DNA from: JAIVJN01 sp036732565
Lineage (GTDB): Bacteria; Acidobacteriota; Vicinamibacteria; Vicinamibacterales; UBA2999
Assembly: GCA_036732565.1 (NCBI GenBank)
Contig: DAINCF010000389.1
Span: 1-6,845, forward strand
Reading direction: 5' to 3'
DNA: 6,845 bases
Below are positions 1 through 6,655 of this stretch, one piece after another (position 1 is the first letter of the stretch; the number at the start of each line of letters is the position of its first letter). The position numbers were made by a program, and so were the translations under genes. The notes beneath the pieces are model-generated. The model made no database searches and was not told where the DNA came from. It worked only from the letters and a program-made list of their open reading frames with translations.

Positions 1-1457
1 ATCCGTTCACGCTCGGCGTCGCGTCCGGTGATCCGACGTCCGATGGCATCGTGCTCTGGACGCGGTTGGCGCCGGAGCCCGCGAATCTCGCGGCGCTCGG
101 AGACAACGCGATTCCTGTACGGTGGCGCGTGGCGACCGACAGTCGACTGCGGAACGTCGTCGCCCACGGCACTGCCGTGGCGCTACCGCAGCTGGCGCAC
201 TCGGTGCACGTCGAGGTCGACCACCTCCGAGCCGGTCGTGACTACTTCTACCAGTTCGACACCGGTGGCGAGGAGAGTTCCATCGGACACTTCCGCACCG
301 CGCCCTCGCCTCATGAGTGGGTGCCCTCGCTGCGCTTTGCGTTTGCGACCTGCCAGGACTGGCCGAGCGGCTTCTATACCGCCTACCGCGACATGCTGCA
401 GAACGATCTCGATCTCGTCTTGCACCTCGGCGACTACACCTATGAGTACGCGATCGACGGGCAGACCGGGCGCGATATTGCTGCGCCCGCGGGCTTCGAG
501 GCCGAGACCGTGGATCTCCGCACCTATCGCTTGCGCCACACGCTCTACAAGCTCGACGCTGACCTTCAGGCGGTGCACGCGAAGTTTCCGTTCGCCGTGA
601 TCTGGGACGATCACGAAGTCCAGAACGACTACTCGGGTCTGGCGCCGGAGGGTGGCTCACCGTCACCGCAGTTCACGGCACGCCGCGCGGCGGCCTACCA
701 GGCGTACTACGAGCACATGCCGATTCGCTTGCGTGTCGCGCTCCACCCGCATCCCGGGCTGCGCATCTATCGCCGTCTCACTTACGGCAAGCTGGCGGAG
801 TTCACGATGCTCGATGACCGGCAGTACCGCACCGACAACCCCTGCGGAGACGGCGAGTCCGTGCGCTGCGCCGAGGCCATCAACGGCACGTACACGATGC
901 TGGGCTTCGACCAGGAGCGATGGGTTGGGCGCGGATTCGCTGAATCCGACGCGCGATGGAACATCATCGCCCAACAGCTCTTGATCGCGGAGTTGGAGCA
1001 CACGCTGCCCGGGTATGCGGACGAGACGTACTGGAACGACGCCTGGGACGGTTATCCGCGCGCGCGCCACCGGCTCCTCGACAATGTGGTCGGCACGGGC
1101 CTTCGCAACCCAATCTTCCTGACCGGCGACTGGCACTCGACGTTCGTCAACGACTTGAAGTTGAACTTCAAGGACCCGAACGCGCCGACGGTCGCCACCG
1201 AGCTCGTGACGCCGGCGATTACCACTGGCGGAGACGGCACGCCCTACGGCCCCTACTACGGTCCGATGATTCCGTACAATCCGCACATCAGGTACTACGA
1301 GGGAGACAAGCGCGGCTACTTTCGCGCGAGGGTGACGCCGCAGCGCATGGAGCTCGATCTTCGGTTCGTCGACAGCGTCGCGTCGCCGACCTCGCCTGCC
1401 CACACTGAGCGATCGTGGGTGGTCGAGAACGGGCAACCGGGGGCGCAGCCGGCCTAG
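1..1457 (+). CDS. phoD: PhoD-family alkaline phosphatase/phosphodiesterase, 5' end missing
   Basis: The gene is open from the window's left edge, so the N-terminus, usually a Tat signal peptide in this family, lies outside. About 485 codons are visible in the frame starting at base 3, ending in TAG. The early GVASGDP (15-35) and VLWTRLAPE (51-77) are hallmarks of the N-terminal PhoD domain. The metallophosphatase core follows: FATCQDW with its Cys codon at 351, GDYTYEY (Asp 432, Tyr 441), WDDHEVQNDY (603-632), a LDDRQYR motif near 810-830, and GDWHS (Asp 1128, His 1134). In known PhoD enzymes these Asp, Tyr, Cys, Asn and His positions hold an Fe/Ca centre that hydrolyses phosphate mono- and diesters outside the cytoplasm. 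All expected ligand motifs are present, so the enzyme is probably active. A GTG at 51 is internal to the conserved domain and is not the start. No PHO-box can be judged because the promoter is out of view. Confidence 0.94.
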   Translation, partial: PFTLGVASGDPTSDGIVLWTRLAPEPANLAALGDNAIPVRWRVATDSRLRNVVAHGTAVALPQLAHSVHVEVDHLRAGRDYFYQFDTGGEESSIGHFRTAPSPHEWVPSLRFAFATCQDWPSGFYTAYRDMLQNDLDLVLHLGDYTYEYAIDGQTGRDIAAPAGFEAETVDLRTYRLRHTLYKLDADLQAVHAKFPFAVIWDDHEVQNDYSGLAPEGGSPSPQFTARRAAAYQAYYEHMPIRLRVALHPHPGLRIYRRLTYGKLAEFTMLDDRQYRTDNPCGDGESVRCAEAINGTYTMLGFDQERWVGRGFAESDARWNIIAQQLLIAELEHTLPGYADETYWNDAWDGYPRARHRLLDNVVGTGLRNPIFLTGDWHSTFVNDLKLNFKDPNAPTVATELVTPAITTGGDGTPYGPYYGPMIPYNPHIRYYEGDKRGYFRARVTPQRMELDLRFVDSVASPTSPAHTERSWVVENGQPGAQPA

Positions 1458-1513
1458 GTCATTTGGCGAGCCGGCGAGCTGTACCCAGCAGGGGCGGCCG
1501 GTGCCTGTGCACG

Positions 1514-2374
1514 TCACGATCGAGCCGTCGTCCTCGATTCAGCGAGGCGGATCGAGAAGAAGCGGTAGAGCAGCCACGCGTCGATCGAGATGACGGCGAC
1601 CAGCACGCTGTAGGCGGACGGGCCTTCCACGACCTGGAGCTCGCGCAGCAGCCGCGAGATGCCGAAGCCCACGATCCACGCGTCGAAGCTCATACACACG
1701 CGGCGGAACGTCTCGGGCTCCACCCGACGGATCAGCCAGGCGCCAATCGGTACGCCGATCGCGACGCTCGGCACGATCCACGGGACGAACGTCAAGGCGA
1801 TCGGGGTGAACAGCCCGGCGTACGCGTACGCGGCCGCGGTCAGCGCCGACTCGGAGAGGCGAATGACCCCAAGCGCCGCGCGAAACTCCTGCTTCGCCAG
1901 CCCCTGGTTGTTCAGGGCGAGCGCCAGCGGCGGACCGGAGATCGTCGTCACCGCGTAGAGCATGCCGACGCCCACGCCGAGCATGGCGCCCGTGGAGGCT
2001 TCGGACCGGACGGGCCGCCGATAGCCCGCCGCCTGGAGCAGGATCAACGGCAACAGCACGAGGAACGTGCCGAAGCGGATCCCTGCCGGGCTGACGTGCG
2101 ACAGGACCGCGGTCCCAACCACGATGCCCGGCACGAGGCCGACGAGCACGGGCCTCACGCGCCGCTGCACCGCCGGCACCGCCGCGCGGTTCACCCACAG
2201 CATGTAGCCATTGAGCGCGACCTCGACGATGACCAGCGCCGGGTTGAGTATGCGGTTCGTCAGGAACAGCAGCGCGACGGGCACCGTGATGGACGAGAAT
2301 CCATACCCGAGCGCGCCGTTGACGATGGCAGCGGCGAGCGTGATGGCGGCGAGCCCGAGCGCGTGGTCGAGCAC
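1514..2374 (-). CDS. TauE/SafE-family sulfite exporter-like membrane permease
   Basis: This 286-residue, very hydrophobic protein has the two-fold repeated architecture of the TauE/SafE (DUF81) permeases. The first half carries NGALGYGFSSITVPV (residues 19-33), the family's glycine-rich first helix ending in VP. The second half carries ISGPPLALALNNQG (145-158), the matching SGPP motif. About eight membrane segments can be picked out, plus an extra C-terminal hydrophobic stretch (about 252-272). Relatives move sulfite, sulfoacetate or other small organosulfur anions; the substrate here cannot be read from sequence. The start is a GTG at 2374-2372. An in-frame TGA sits at 2383-2381, so no longer form is possible, and I see no strong ribosome binding site. 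It converges on phoD across 56 bp. It lies downstream of the HELQH gene on the same strand, separated by about 155 bp that contain a repeat element, so shared transcription is uncertain. Confidence 0.87.
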   Translation of the reverse strand: MLDHALGLAAITLAAAIVNGALGYGFSSITVPVALLFLTNRILNPALVIVEVALNGYMLWVNRAAVPAVQRRVRPVLVGLVPGIVVGTAVLSHVSPAGIRFGTFLVLLPLILLQAAGYRRPVRSEASTGAMLGVGVGMLYAVTTISGPPLALALNNQGLAKQEFRAALGVIRLSESALTAAAYAYAGLFTPIALTFVPWIVPSVAIGVPIGAWLIRRVEPETFRRVCMSFDAWIVGFGISRLLRELQVVEGPSAYSVLVAVISIDAWLLYRFFSIRLAESRTTARS

Positions 2375-2410
2375 GCGCCATCATCGCATGGCCATCGAGC
2401 CTCGATTGAC

Positions 2411-2533
2411 CAACACGGCACGAAGAGACGTTGGCCACCAAGCCACCAAGAAATCCCTTTCTTCAGATGAATGAATGTGCTCCGTGCCTTTGTGGCTGGC
2501 GTCCCTTTGTATGCTCCGTGTCTTGGTGGCTAC
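2411..2533. repeat. Intergenic repeat element A (GCCACCAAG / CTCCGTG type)
   Basis: The right half has two imperfect direct copies of a 20-bp unit at 2478-2497 and 2512-2531 (18 of 20 identical by eye, 34 bp apart), of the form TGCTCCGTG..CTT.GTGGCT. The left half holds the complementary sense: GCCACCAAG occurs twice, at 2434-2442 and 2442-2450. The 10-mer AGCCACCAAG at 2441-2450 is the exact reverse complement of 2522-2531. A looser inverted match pairs about 2411-2442 with about 2488-2525. A small perfect hairpin lies inside (AAGAAA 2448-2453, loop TCCC, TTTCTT 2458-2463). The right end reaches the stop codon of the upstream minus-strand gene. I recall similar repeats scattered in acidobacterial and planctomycete genomes; I cannot confirm copy number here. 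Confidence 0.7.
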
Positions 2534-3108
2534 TGTGAGCCGGCGCTCGTCTCGACGGCCCGCGTGCGCGCGGATGCCCCGAACAGCTCGCGATGGACGC
2601 GATCGCCGACGGCGCGGGCGGCCCACGTTTCGAAGATCATCGGGTGGCGATCCACCGCGAAGCCGATGGCTCGATAGTGCGCGGCCATCGATATCGAGTT
2701 GCGAACCGACGGCGCGTCGGCGACTTCAACGGCGTGCTGAAGCTCATGGGCGAGCGTACCGATCTGGGTGCTGTACTGGTCGTGCAGCTTGATCTCGACG
2801 ATCACGTAGCGACGACCGGCCGTGGTGCCGAGATACGCCATGCGACCTGTGATCGCACTGTTCTTGAGAAACGCGCAGCGCACATAGACGACGAGATCGG
2901 AGTGCTCGAGCCGATCGACGAGCTGCTCGACCGTGGGCGACAGCCGCGTCGCATCGTCGAGGAGCGTCGTGCGGCACGGCTCGAGCAGGCGCACGTGCCG
3001 ATCGGGAGACGTGGCGTCGATCGGTGACTGGGCGGCGGCCTGGAACGGTGACGTCAGGATGGACAACGAGAGGGAGATGACAGCGACACGACGAACGAAG
3101 GTTTCCAT
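2530..3108 (-). CDS. Small exported protein with HELQH (HExxH) zinc-peptidase signature
   Basis: I do not recognise a named family. From the ATG at 3108 the protein has 192 residues. It begins with a typical signal peptide: basic FVRR (4-7), a hydrophobic core (about 8-19) and an AAA-Q cleavage region near residue 26. A longer reading from GTG at 3153 would add 15 residues ahead of this signal; the ATG is preferred because the signal then sits at the N-terminus and a GGGAAG ribosome-binding-like site lies a few bases upstream. The mature part holds TLAHELQHAVEVAD (118-131), a HExxH motif whose His121, Glu122 and His125 could bind zinc and catalyse. Glu128 or Glu160 (in FETWAARAVGDRV) could be the third ligand. 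Cys45 and Cys78 could form a disulfide outside the cytoplasm. The domain is small for a metallopeptidase, so an inactive zinc-binding role is possible. It is divergent from the sigma-54 activator. Confidence 0.68.
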   Translation of the reverse strand: METFVRRVAVISLSLSILTSPFQAAAQSPIDATSPDRHVRLLEPCRTTLLDDATRLSPTVEQLVDRLEHSDLVVYVRCAFLKNSAITGRMAYLGTTAGRRYVIVEIKLHDQYSTQIGTLAHELQHAVEVADAPSVRNSISMAAHYRAIGFAVDRHPMIFETWAARAVGDRVHRELFGASARTRAVETSAGSQ

Positions 3109-3351
3109 GGTGCTTCCCAAGCAAGACACGGTCCAGCTCGTGCGCACTTTCACAAGCGTCCACAGACGCGGAAATGCGCCGTTTTCGCGAGGGTCCGAAG
3201 CCGTCGGTTTGCGGTTCTACATAAATGTCGTGTCGAGGGCGTAGATCGGCCATTTTTGTCGATTTGCCCGTGTCCAGGATGGTGAAACGCCCGATCGGAT
3301 TCCGACAATTTAGTGGGAATAAACCACTGAATCGACGAAAATGATGCGAGC
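3109..3351. promoter_or_regulatory. Divergent control region between HELQH gene and sigma-54 activator
   Basis: This 243-bp gap should hold the promoters of both divergent genes. Its activator-proximal half is AT-richer than the flanks. Two symmetric sites stand out. The first is TCGGA-T-TCCGA at 3295-3305, overlapping CCGATCGG (3291-3298). The second is a near-perfect 9-bp inverted repeat, ATTTAGTGG (3308-3316) and CCACTGAAT (3324-3332), with a 7-base loop and one T-G position. Either could be an operator or an mRNA leader hairpin. I searched by eye for -24/-12 (GG-N10-GC) and -35/-10 promoters on both strands and found no convincing match. Confidence 0.5.
3308..3332. repeat. 9-bp inverted repeat ahead of the activator gene
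   Basis: The arms ATTTAGTGG and CCACTGAAT are complementary at eight of nine positions, the ninth being a T-G pair, around the loop GAATAAA. It ends 19 bases before the GTG start of the sigma-54 activator. The position fits a repressor or autoregulatory operator, or a hairpin in the 5' leader. No factor can be assigned. Confidence 0.5.
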
Positions 3352-4908
3352 GTGAGTCGTAGCGTCGTTACCGCCGCCCCGGGTCCTCCGCCCCGCGAAA
3401 CCCGCCGTCTCTCAGCGTTGCTGGATATCAGCCAGGCGCTGTCGGGAACCCTCGACCTGAAGGCGTCGTTGCACCGCGTGCTCGAAATCCTCACCCGCTA
3501 TCACGATGCCGCGCGCGGCAGGGTGGTCGTTCGCCAGGAGAACGGGGACCTGCGGGTCGACGCCGTCGACGGCACCACGCCGGCGCCGCGCATGCTCGCC
3601 GACGGCGGCGTCGACGCGTTGACGCGACGCGTCATCGAGACCGCCAAGCCGATCGCGATCCCGAGGTTGAGCCGCGAAGCGGGCGCGGCCCACCGCGCGC
3701 CGCGCCGGGCCGAGTCGCATGAGGAATTGAGCTTCGTCTGCGTCCCGATTCTGCTGAATCGTCGAGCGGTCGCGGCGCTGGAGATCGACCTTCGCTTCAA
3801 GGCCGACCGCGACTACGAGCGCACCACGAAGTTCTTGGGCGTCGTGGCCTCGATGATCGCGCAAGCGCTGAAGATTCAGCGACTGATCGAGGAGGATCGA
3901 CAGCGGCTCGTCGCCGAGAACACGCACCTTCGGCAGGAGTTGCGCGAGCGCTACGACTTCTCGAACCTCGTCGGCGGCAGCGGGCCCATGCGCCAGGTCT
4001 ACGAGCAGGTGACCCAGGTCGCCGGGACGACCACCACCGTGCTCATCCGCGGCGAATCGGGTACCGGCAAAGAGCTGATCGCCCACGCCATCCACTACAG
4101 CTCGCTGCGCGCCAAGCGGCCGTTCATCAAGGTCAGCTGCGCCGCTCTTCCCGAGAGCCTCGTCGAGTCGGAGCTGTTCGGCTACGAGAAGGGGGCGTTC
4201 ACCGGCGCCGAAGCCCGCAAGCGGGGCCGGTTCGACCTCGCCGAGGGCGGGACGCTCTTCCTCGACGAGATCGGCGACGTCAACCTGGCCACCCAGGTGA
4301 AGTTGCTCCGCGTGCTGCAACAGCGCGAGTTCGAGCGCGTCGGCGGGACCGAGACCGTCAAGGCCAACGTCCGCCTGATTGCCGCCACGAACAAGGATCT
4401 CGAGAGCGCGATCCGAGCCGGCACGTTTCGCGAGGACCTCTACTACCGCTTGAACGTGTTCACGATCTTCGTGCCGCCGCTGCGCGAGCGGAAGTCGGAT
4501 CTGGTTCTGCTCGTCGATCACTGCCTCGAGCGCTTCGCCCGCGAGCACCACCAGCGCATCAAGCGGATCTCCACCCCGGCCATCGACATGCTGATGGCCT
4601 ATCACTGGCCCGGCAACGTGCGCGAGCTCGAGAACACGATCGAGCGCGCCATTCTGACATCCGAGGGCGAGGTGATTCACGGCCACCATCTGCCGCCGTC
4701 GTTGCAGACGGCCGAAGCCTCCGGCACCCAGACCGCCGTCGGGCTCAAGGACGCCATCGCCGCCTACGAGAAGGACCTGATTCAGGACGCGCTGAAATCC
4801 GCGCGCGGCAATCGCGCCAAGGCGGCGCGGCTGCTGTCGACGACCGAGCGGATCCTCTCCTACAAAGTGCGGCAATACGGCATCGACCCGCGACGGTTTC
4901 GTCGCTGA
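3352..4908 (+). CDS. NifA-like sigma-54-dependent transcriptional activator (GAF-AAA+-Fis)
   Basis: This is a complete 518-residue bacterial enhancer-binding protein. An N-terminal GAF sensor (about 20-175) opens with LSALLDISQALSGTLDL, much like the start of NifA. A short coiled linker (about 176-203) leads to the AAA+ domain (about 205-435): Walker A GESGTGKE (234-241), intact sigma-54-contacting GAFTGA (281-286), Walker B GGTLFLDE (299-306), likely arginine fingers Arg360 and Arg366 in FREDLYYRLNV, and sensor II WPGNVRELEN (419-428). A Fis-type helix-turn-helix closes the protein (about 475-515, GNRAKAARLLSTTERILSYKVRQYGI). It should hydrolyse ATP to open sigma-54 promoters. The interdomain cysteine cluster of oxygen-sensitive NifA is absent, and no nif genes are visible, so nifA is not assigned. 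GTG at 3352 is the first possible start after an in-frame TGA at 3328-3330; it has no clear Shine-Dalgarno sequence. The GAF ligand and target genes are unknown. Confidence 0.95.
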   Translation: MSRSVVTAAPGPPPRETRRLSALLDISQALSGTLDLKASLHRVLEILTRYHDAARGRVVVRQENGDLRVDAVDGTTPAPRMLADGGVDALTRRVIETAKPIAIPRLSREAGAAHRAPRRAESHEELSFVCVPILLNRRAVAALEIDLRFKADRDYERTTKFLGVVASMIAQALKIQRLIEEDRQRLVAENTHLRQELRERYDFSNLVGGSGPMRQVYEQVTQVAGTTTTVLIRGESGTGKELIAHAIHYSSLRAKRPFIKVSCAALPESLVESELFGYEKGAFTGAEARKRGRFDLAEGGTLFLDEIGDVNLATQVKLLRVLQQREFERVGGTETVKANVRLIAATNKDLESAIRAGTFREDLYYRLNVFTIFVPPLRERKSDLVLLVDHCLERFAREHHQRIKRISTPAIDMLMAYHWPGNVRELENTIERAILTSEGEVIHGHHLPPSLQTAEASGTQTAVGLKDAIAAYEKDLIQDALKSARGNRAKAARLLSTTERILSYKVRQYGIDPRRFRR

Positions 4909-4918
4909 GTCACCGCAC

Positions 4919-4943
4919 CGGCGGCGGGACGTTCACGCCGCCG
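4919..4943 (+). terminator. GC-rich hairpin after the activator gene, terminator-like without U-tract
   Basis: CGGCGGCG (4919-4926) pairs perfectly with CGCCGCCG (4936-4943) around a 9-base loop, beginning 11 bases after the activator's TGA. The stem is strong, but AACTGG follows rather than a T-run, so it is not a classical intrinsic terminator. It could reduce read-through into mgtE, stabilise the upstream message, or be a by-product of high GC content. Confidence 0.4.
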
Positions 4944-4954
4944 AACTGGCGCGT

Positions 4955-4968
4955 GTGTCAATTGTCAC
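4955..4968. promoter_or_regulatory. Near-palindrome in the mgtE leader
   Basis: The 14 bases read GTGTCAATTGTCAC, symmetric at 12 of 14 positions around a central CAATTG. It lies 25 bases before the preferred mgtE start and could be an operator. TTGTCA within it resembles a -35 box, but no -10 match lies at the usual distance. This is weak evidence for a separate mgtE promoter. Confidence 0.25.
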
Positions 4969-4993
4969 GGCCAGTGTGGGTAGGATGTTCGCC

Positions 4994-6427
4994 ATGGCGA
5001 CCATTCGCTCCGAAGCGCGCCTGCAGGAGAGCCTGGCCGAGGTTACGCGATTGCTCGACCGGCATCGCGTGCTCGAAGCGTTGATCCATCGGCAGGAAGG
5101 CCCCCGGCGCGACCTGCTCGAGAACCTCCAGCATCGACAGAACCTGGCCGAGCTGCAGAAGGGGCTGCGCGCGATGCACGCCGCGGACGTCGCCTATGCG
5201 CTCGAGGCGCTGCCGCTCGACGATCGGCGCACGGTCTGGGAGCAGGTGCCCGCGGACCAGGCCGGCCTCGCGTTCGTCGAGGTCTCGGAGGCGGTGCGCG
5301 AATCGCTGGTCGGCTTCACGTCGCGCGAACGGCTGGTCGACATTCTCGTCGCCCTCGATCCCGAAGACCTGCGGTACGTCTCGGGCTCCTTGCCGGAGGA
5401 GGTGGTGGTCGAGGTGTCGCGTGCCCTCGACTCGCGGGATCGCTCTGCCTTCGAGGACGCGATTCGCTACAGCGAGGAGTGCGTCGGCCACTACATGAGC
5501 CACGAGTGGGTCGCGGTCTCCGAGACCTACACCATTCAGCAGGTGCTCGCGGATCTGCGGGCGCGATCCGCGCTGCCGCCGCAGACCGACCGCGTCTACG
5601 TCATCGATGCTCGAAACGTCCTGCGCGGCGCGGTGCCGCTGCAGTCGCTGCTCGTGAGCGACCCGTCGGTTCCGGTGACAAGCGTGCTTGGCGATGACAC
5701 GGTGACGTTCGGTCCTACCGAGAACGCCGGCGATGCCGCGAAGGCGTTCGAGCGGTACGACCTGGTGTCCGCCCCCGTGGTCGACAACCGCGGCAAGCTC
5801 GTCGGGCGCCTCACCGTCGAGACGGCGATGGACGTGTTGCGCAACGAATTGGACCTGCAAGCGCTGAAGCGCGCGGGCTTGAGCCGCGACGAAGATCTCT
5901 TCGCGCTGCCGTGGGACAGTGCGCGCAACCGCTGGCCGTGGCTCGCGATCAACCTGGTCACCGCGTTCATCGCGTCACGGGTGATCGGCCAATTCGAGGG
6001 CGCCATCCAGCAGCTCGCGGCGCTCGCGGCGCTGATGCCGATCGTCGCCAGCGTGGGCGGCAACACCGGCAACCAGACCATGGCGCTGGTGATTCGCGCG
6101 TTGGCCGTCGATCGGATTCAGCGTGAGGGCACGCAGCGGCTCGTGCGCAAGGAGCTGCTCATCAGTGTCTTGAACGGCCTCGTCTGGGGTGGCGTCGTCG
6201 GGCTGCTGGCGCTCGCGCTGTACGCGAACGTGCCACTCGGGATCGTCATGAGCGGCGCCGTGATTCTCAACTTGATCGTGGCGGCGTTGGCCGGCGTCGC
6301 CATCCCGATCGTGCTGCACGGCTGGGGCCGCGATCCCGCCTACGGCTCGAGCGTGCTGCTCACGTTCATCACCGACGCCATGGGATTCTTCTTGTTTCTC
6401 GGACTCGCGACGTTGTTCCTGTTGTGA
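4994..6427 (+). CDS. mgtE: MgtE magnesium transporter/channel
   Basis: The protein has the full MgtE order. An N-terminal helical domain (about residues 35-160) is followed by two CBS domains (about 165-220, starting YMSHEWVAV, and 229-285, with LVSAPVVDNRGKLVGRLT). A connecting helix then leads to a five-helix membrane domain (about 305-477) beginning LPWDSARNRWPWLAINL. Signature MgtE residues are present: PIVASVGGNTGNQT (349-362) and an Asp at 461 in TFITDAMGFF, matching the pore Asp that recognises hydrated magnesium in Thermus MgtE. In the family, the cytosolic N and CBS domains bind magnesium and close the pore when it is plentiful. I chose ATG at 4994 (477 residues) because GTAGGA lies 8 bases upstream. 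GTG at 4955 and ATG at 4985 are in frame, but the extra residues do not look conserved. The 85-bp leader after the activator is too short for an M-box riboswitch, and none is seen. Confidence 0.95.
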   Translation: MATIRSEARLQESLAEVTRLLDRHRVLEALIHRQEGPRRDLLENLQHRQNLAELQKGLRAMHAADVAYALEALPLDDRRTVWEQVPADQAGLAFVEVSEAVRESLVGFTSRERLVDILVALDPEDLRYVSGSLPEEVVVEVSRALDSRDRSAFEDAIRYSEECVGHYMSHEWVAVSETYTIQQVLADLRARSALPPQTDRVYVIDARNVLRGAVPLQSLLVSDPSVPVTSVLGDDTVTFGPTENAGDAAKAFERYDLVSAPVVDNRGKLVGRLTVETAMDVLRNELDLQALKRAGLSRDEDLFALPWDSARNRWPWLAINLVTAFIASRVIGQFEGAIQQLAALAALMPIVASVGGNTGNQTMALVIRALAVDRIQREGTQRLVRKELLISVLNGLVWGGVVGLLALALYANVPLGIVMSGAVILNLIVAALAGVAIPIVLHGWGRDPAYGSSVLLTFITDAMGFFLFLGLATLFLL

Positions 6428-6446
6428 GGCCGCAGATTTCCGGGCT

Positions 6447-6612
6447 TCAAAGGCAACACAGATGGCACAGATACGAAACGAGTGGCGCCTTCATATGAAT
6501 CCGTGCGACAAGAACCAGACCATTCATGCGAACGTCCTCCGCGACCCATCGCATGCGGCAACGCCGCGCCGGAACGTATCTGTGTAATCTGTGTCATCTG
6601 TGTTGCTCTTGA
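6447..6612. repeat. Intergenic inverted-repeat element B built from 9-bp ATCTGTGTN units
   Basis: The right arm (about 6575-6612) contains three perfect-phase 9-bp units, ATCTGTGTA (6578-6586), ATCTGTGTC (6587-6595) and ATCTGTGTT (6596-6604). The left arm (about 6447-6475) carries two complementary units, AACACAGAT (6455-6463) and GGCACAGAT (6464-6472). Outside and inside the units the arms still match: CGTATCTGTG next to the loop, and GTTGC followed by CTTGA or CTTTGA at the far end. Aligned, the arms differ by one 9-bp unit and a few substitutions, so a long stem could form around a loop of about 99 bases. The loop has a 10-bp palindrome, TTCATATGAA (6490-6499). The element begins 20 bases after the mgtE stop and ends 44 bases before the next start. 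Confidence 0.8.
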
Positions 6613-6655
6613 GAACATCGGAGCGAGCAACCCATTTCCGGGCACTGGAGGATGC

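Noticed and set aside
1458..1513. Possible bidirectional terminator in the convergent phoD-TauE gap
   Set aside because: Only 5-bp complementary pieces (CCGGC/GCCGG) with a long loop are present, and there is no T-run, so no terminator can be supported.
663..1517. 284-codon minus-strand open frame opposite phoD
   Set aside because: It lies wholly over conserved PhoD coding sequence and has a Val/Arg-rich artefact composition.
1415..2470. 351-codon plus-strand open frame opposite the TauE/SafE gene
   Set aside because: Its product is almost purely Arg/Asp/Glu/His/Gln, as expected for the antisense of a hydrophobic membrane protein in GC-rich DNA. The minus strand has clear TauE/SafE motifs.
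2593..3027. 144-codon plus-strand open frame opposite the HELQH gene
   Set aside because: The minus strand has a signal peptide and a HExxH motif. The plus-strand product is charge-rich without recognisable features.
3412..4875. 487-codon minus-strand open frame opposite the sigma-54 activator
   Set aside because: Long antisense frames are common where GC third-position bias is strong. The plus strand carries all AAA+ motifs, and the antisense product shows no domain-like pattern.
4909..4993. M-box magnesium riboswitch ahead of mgtE
   Set aside because: The leader is only 85 bases. It has one simple hairpin and none of the multi-helix M-box architecture.
4958..5860. 300-codon minus-strand open frame opposite mgtE
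   Set aside because: It is an antisense shadow of the N and CBS domains of MgtE, with a low-complexity His/Arg/Val-rich product.
6447..6612. CRISPR array
   Set aside because: The 9-bp units are contiguous without spacers, and the two arms are inverted, which does not fit an array.
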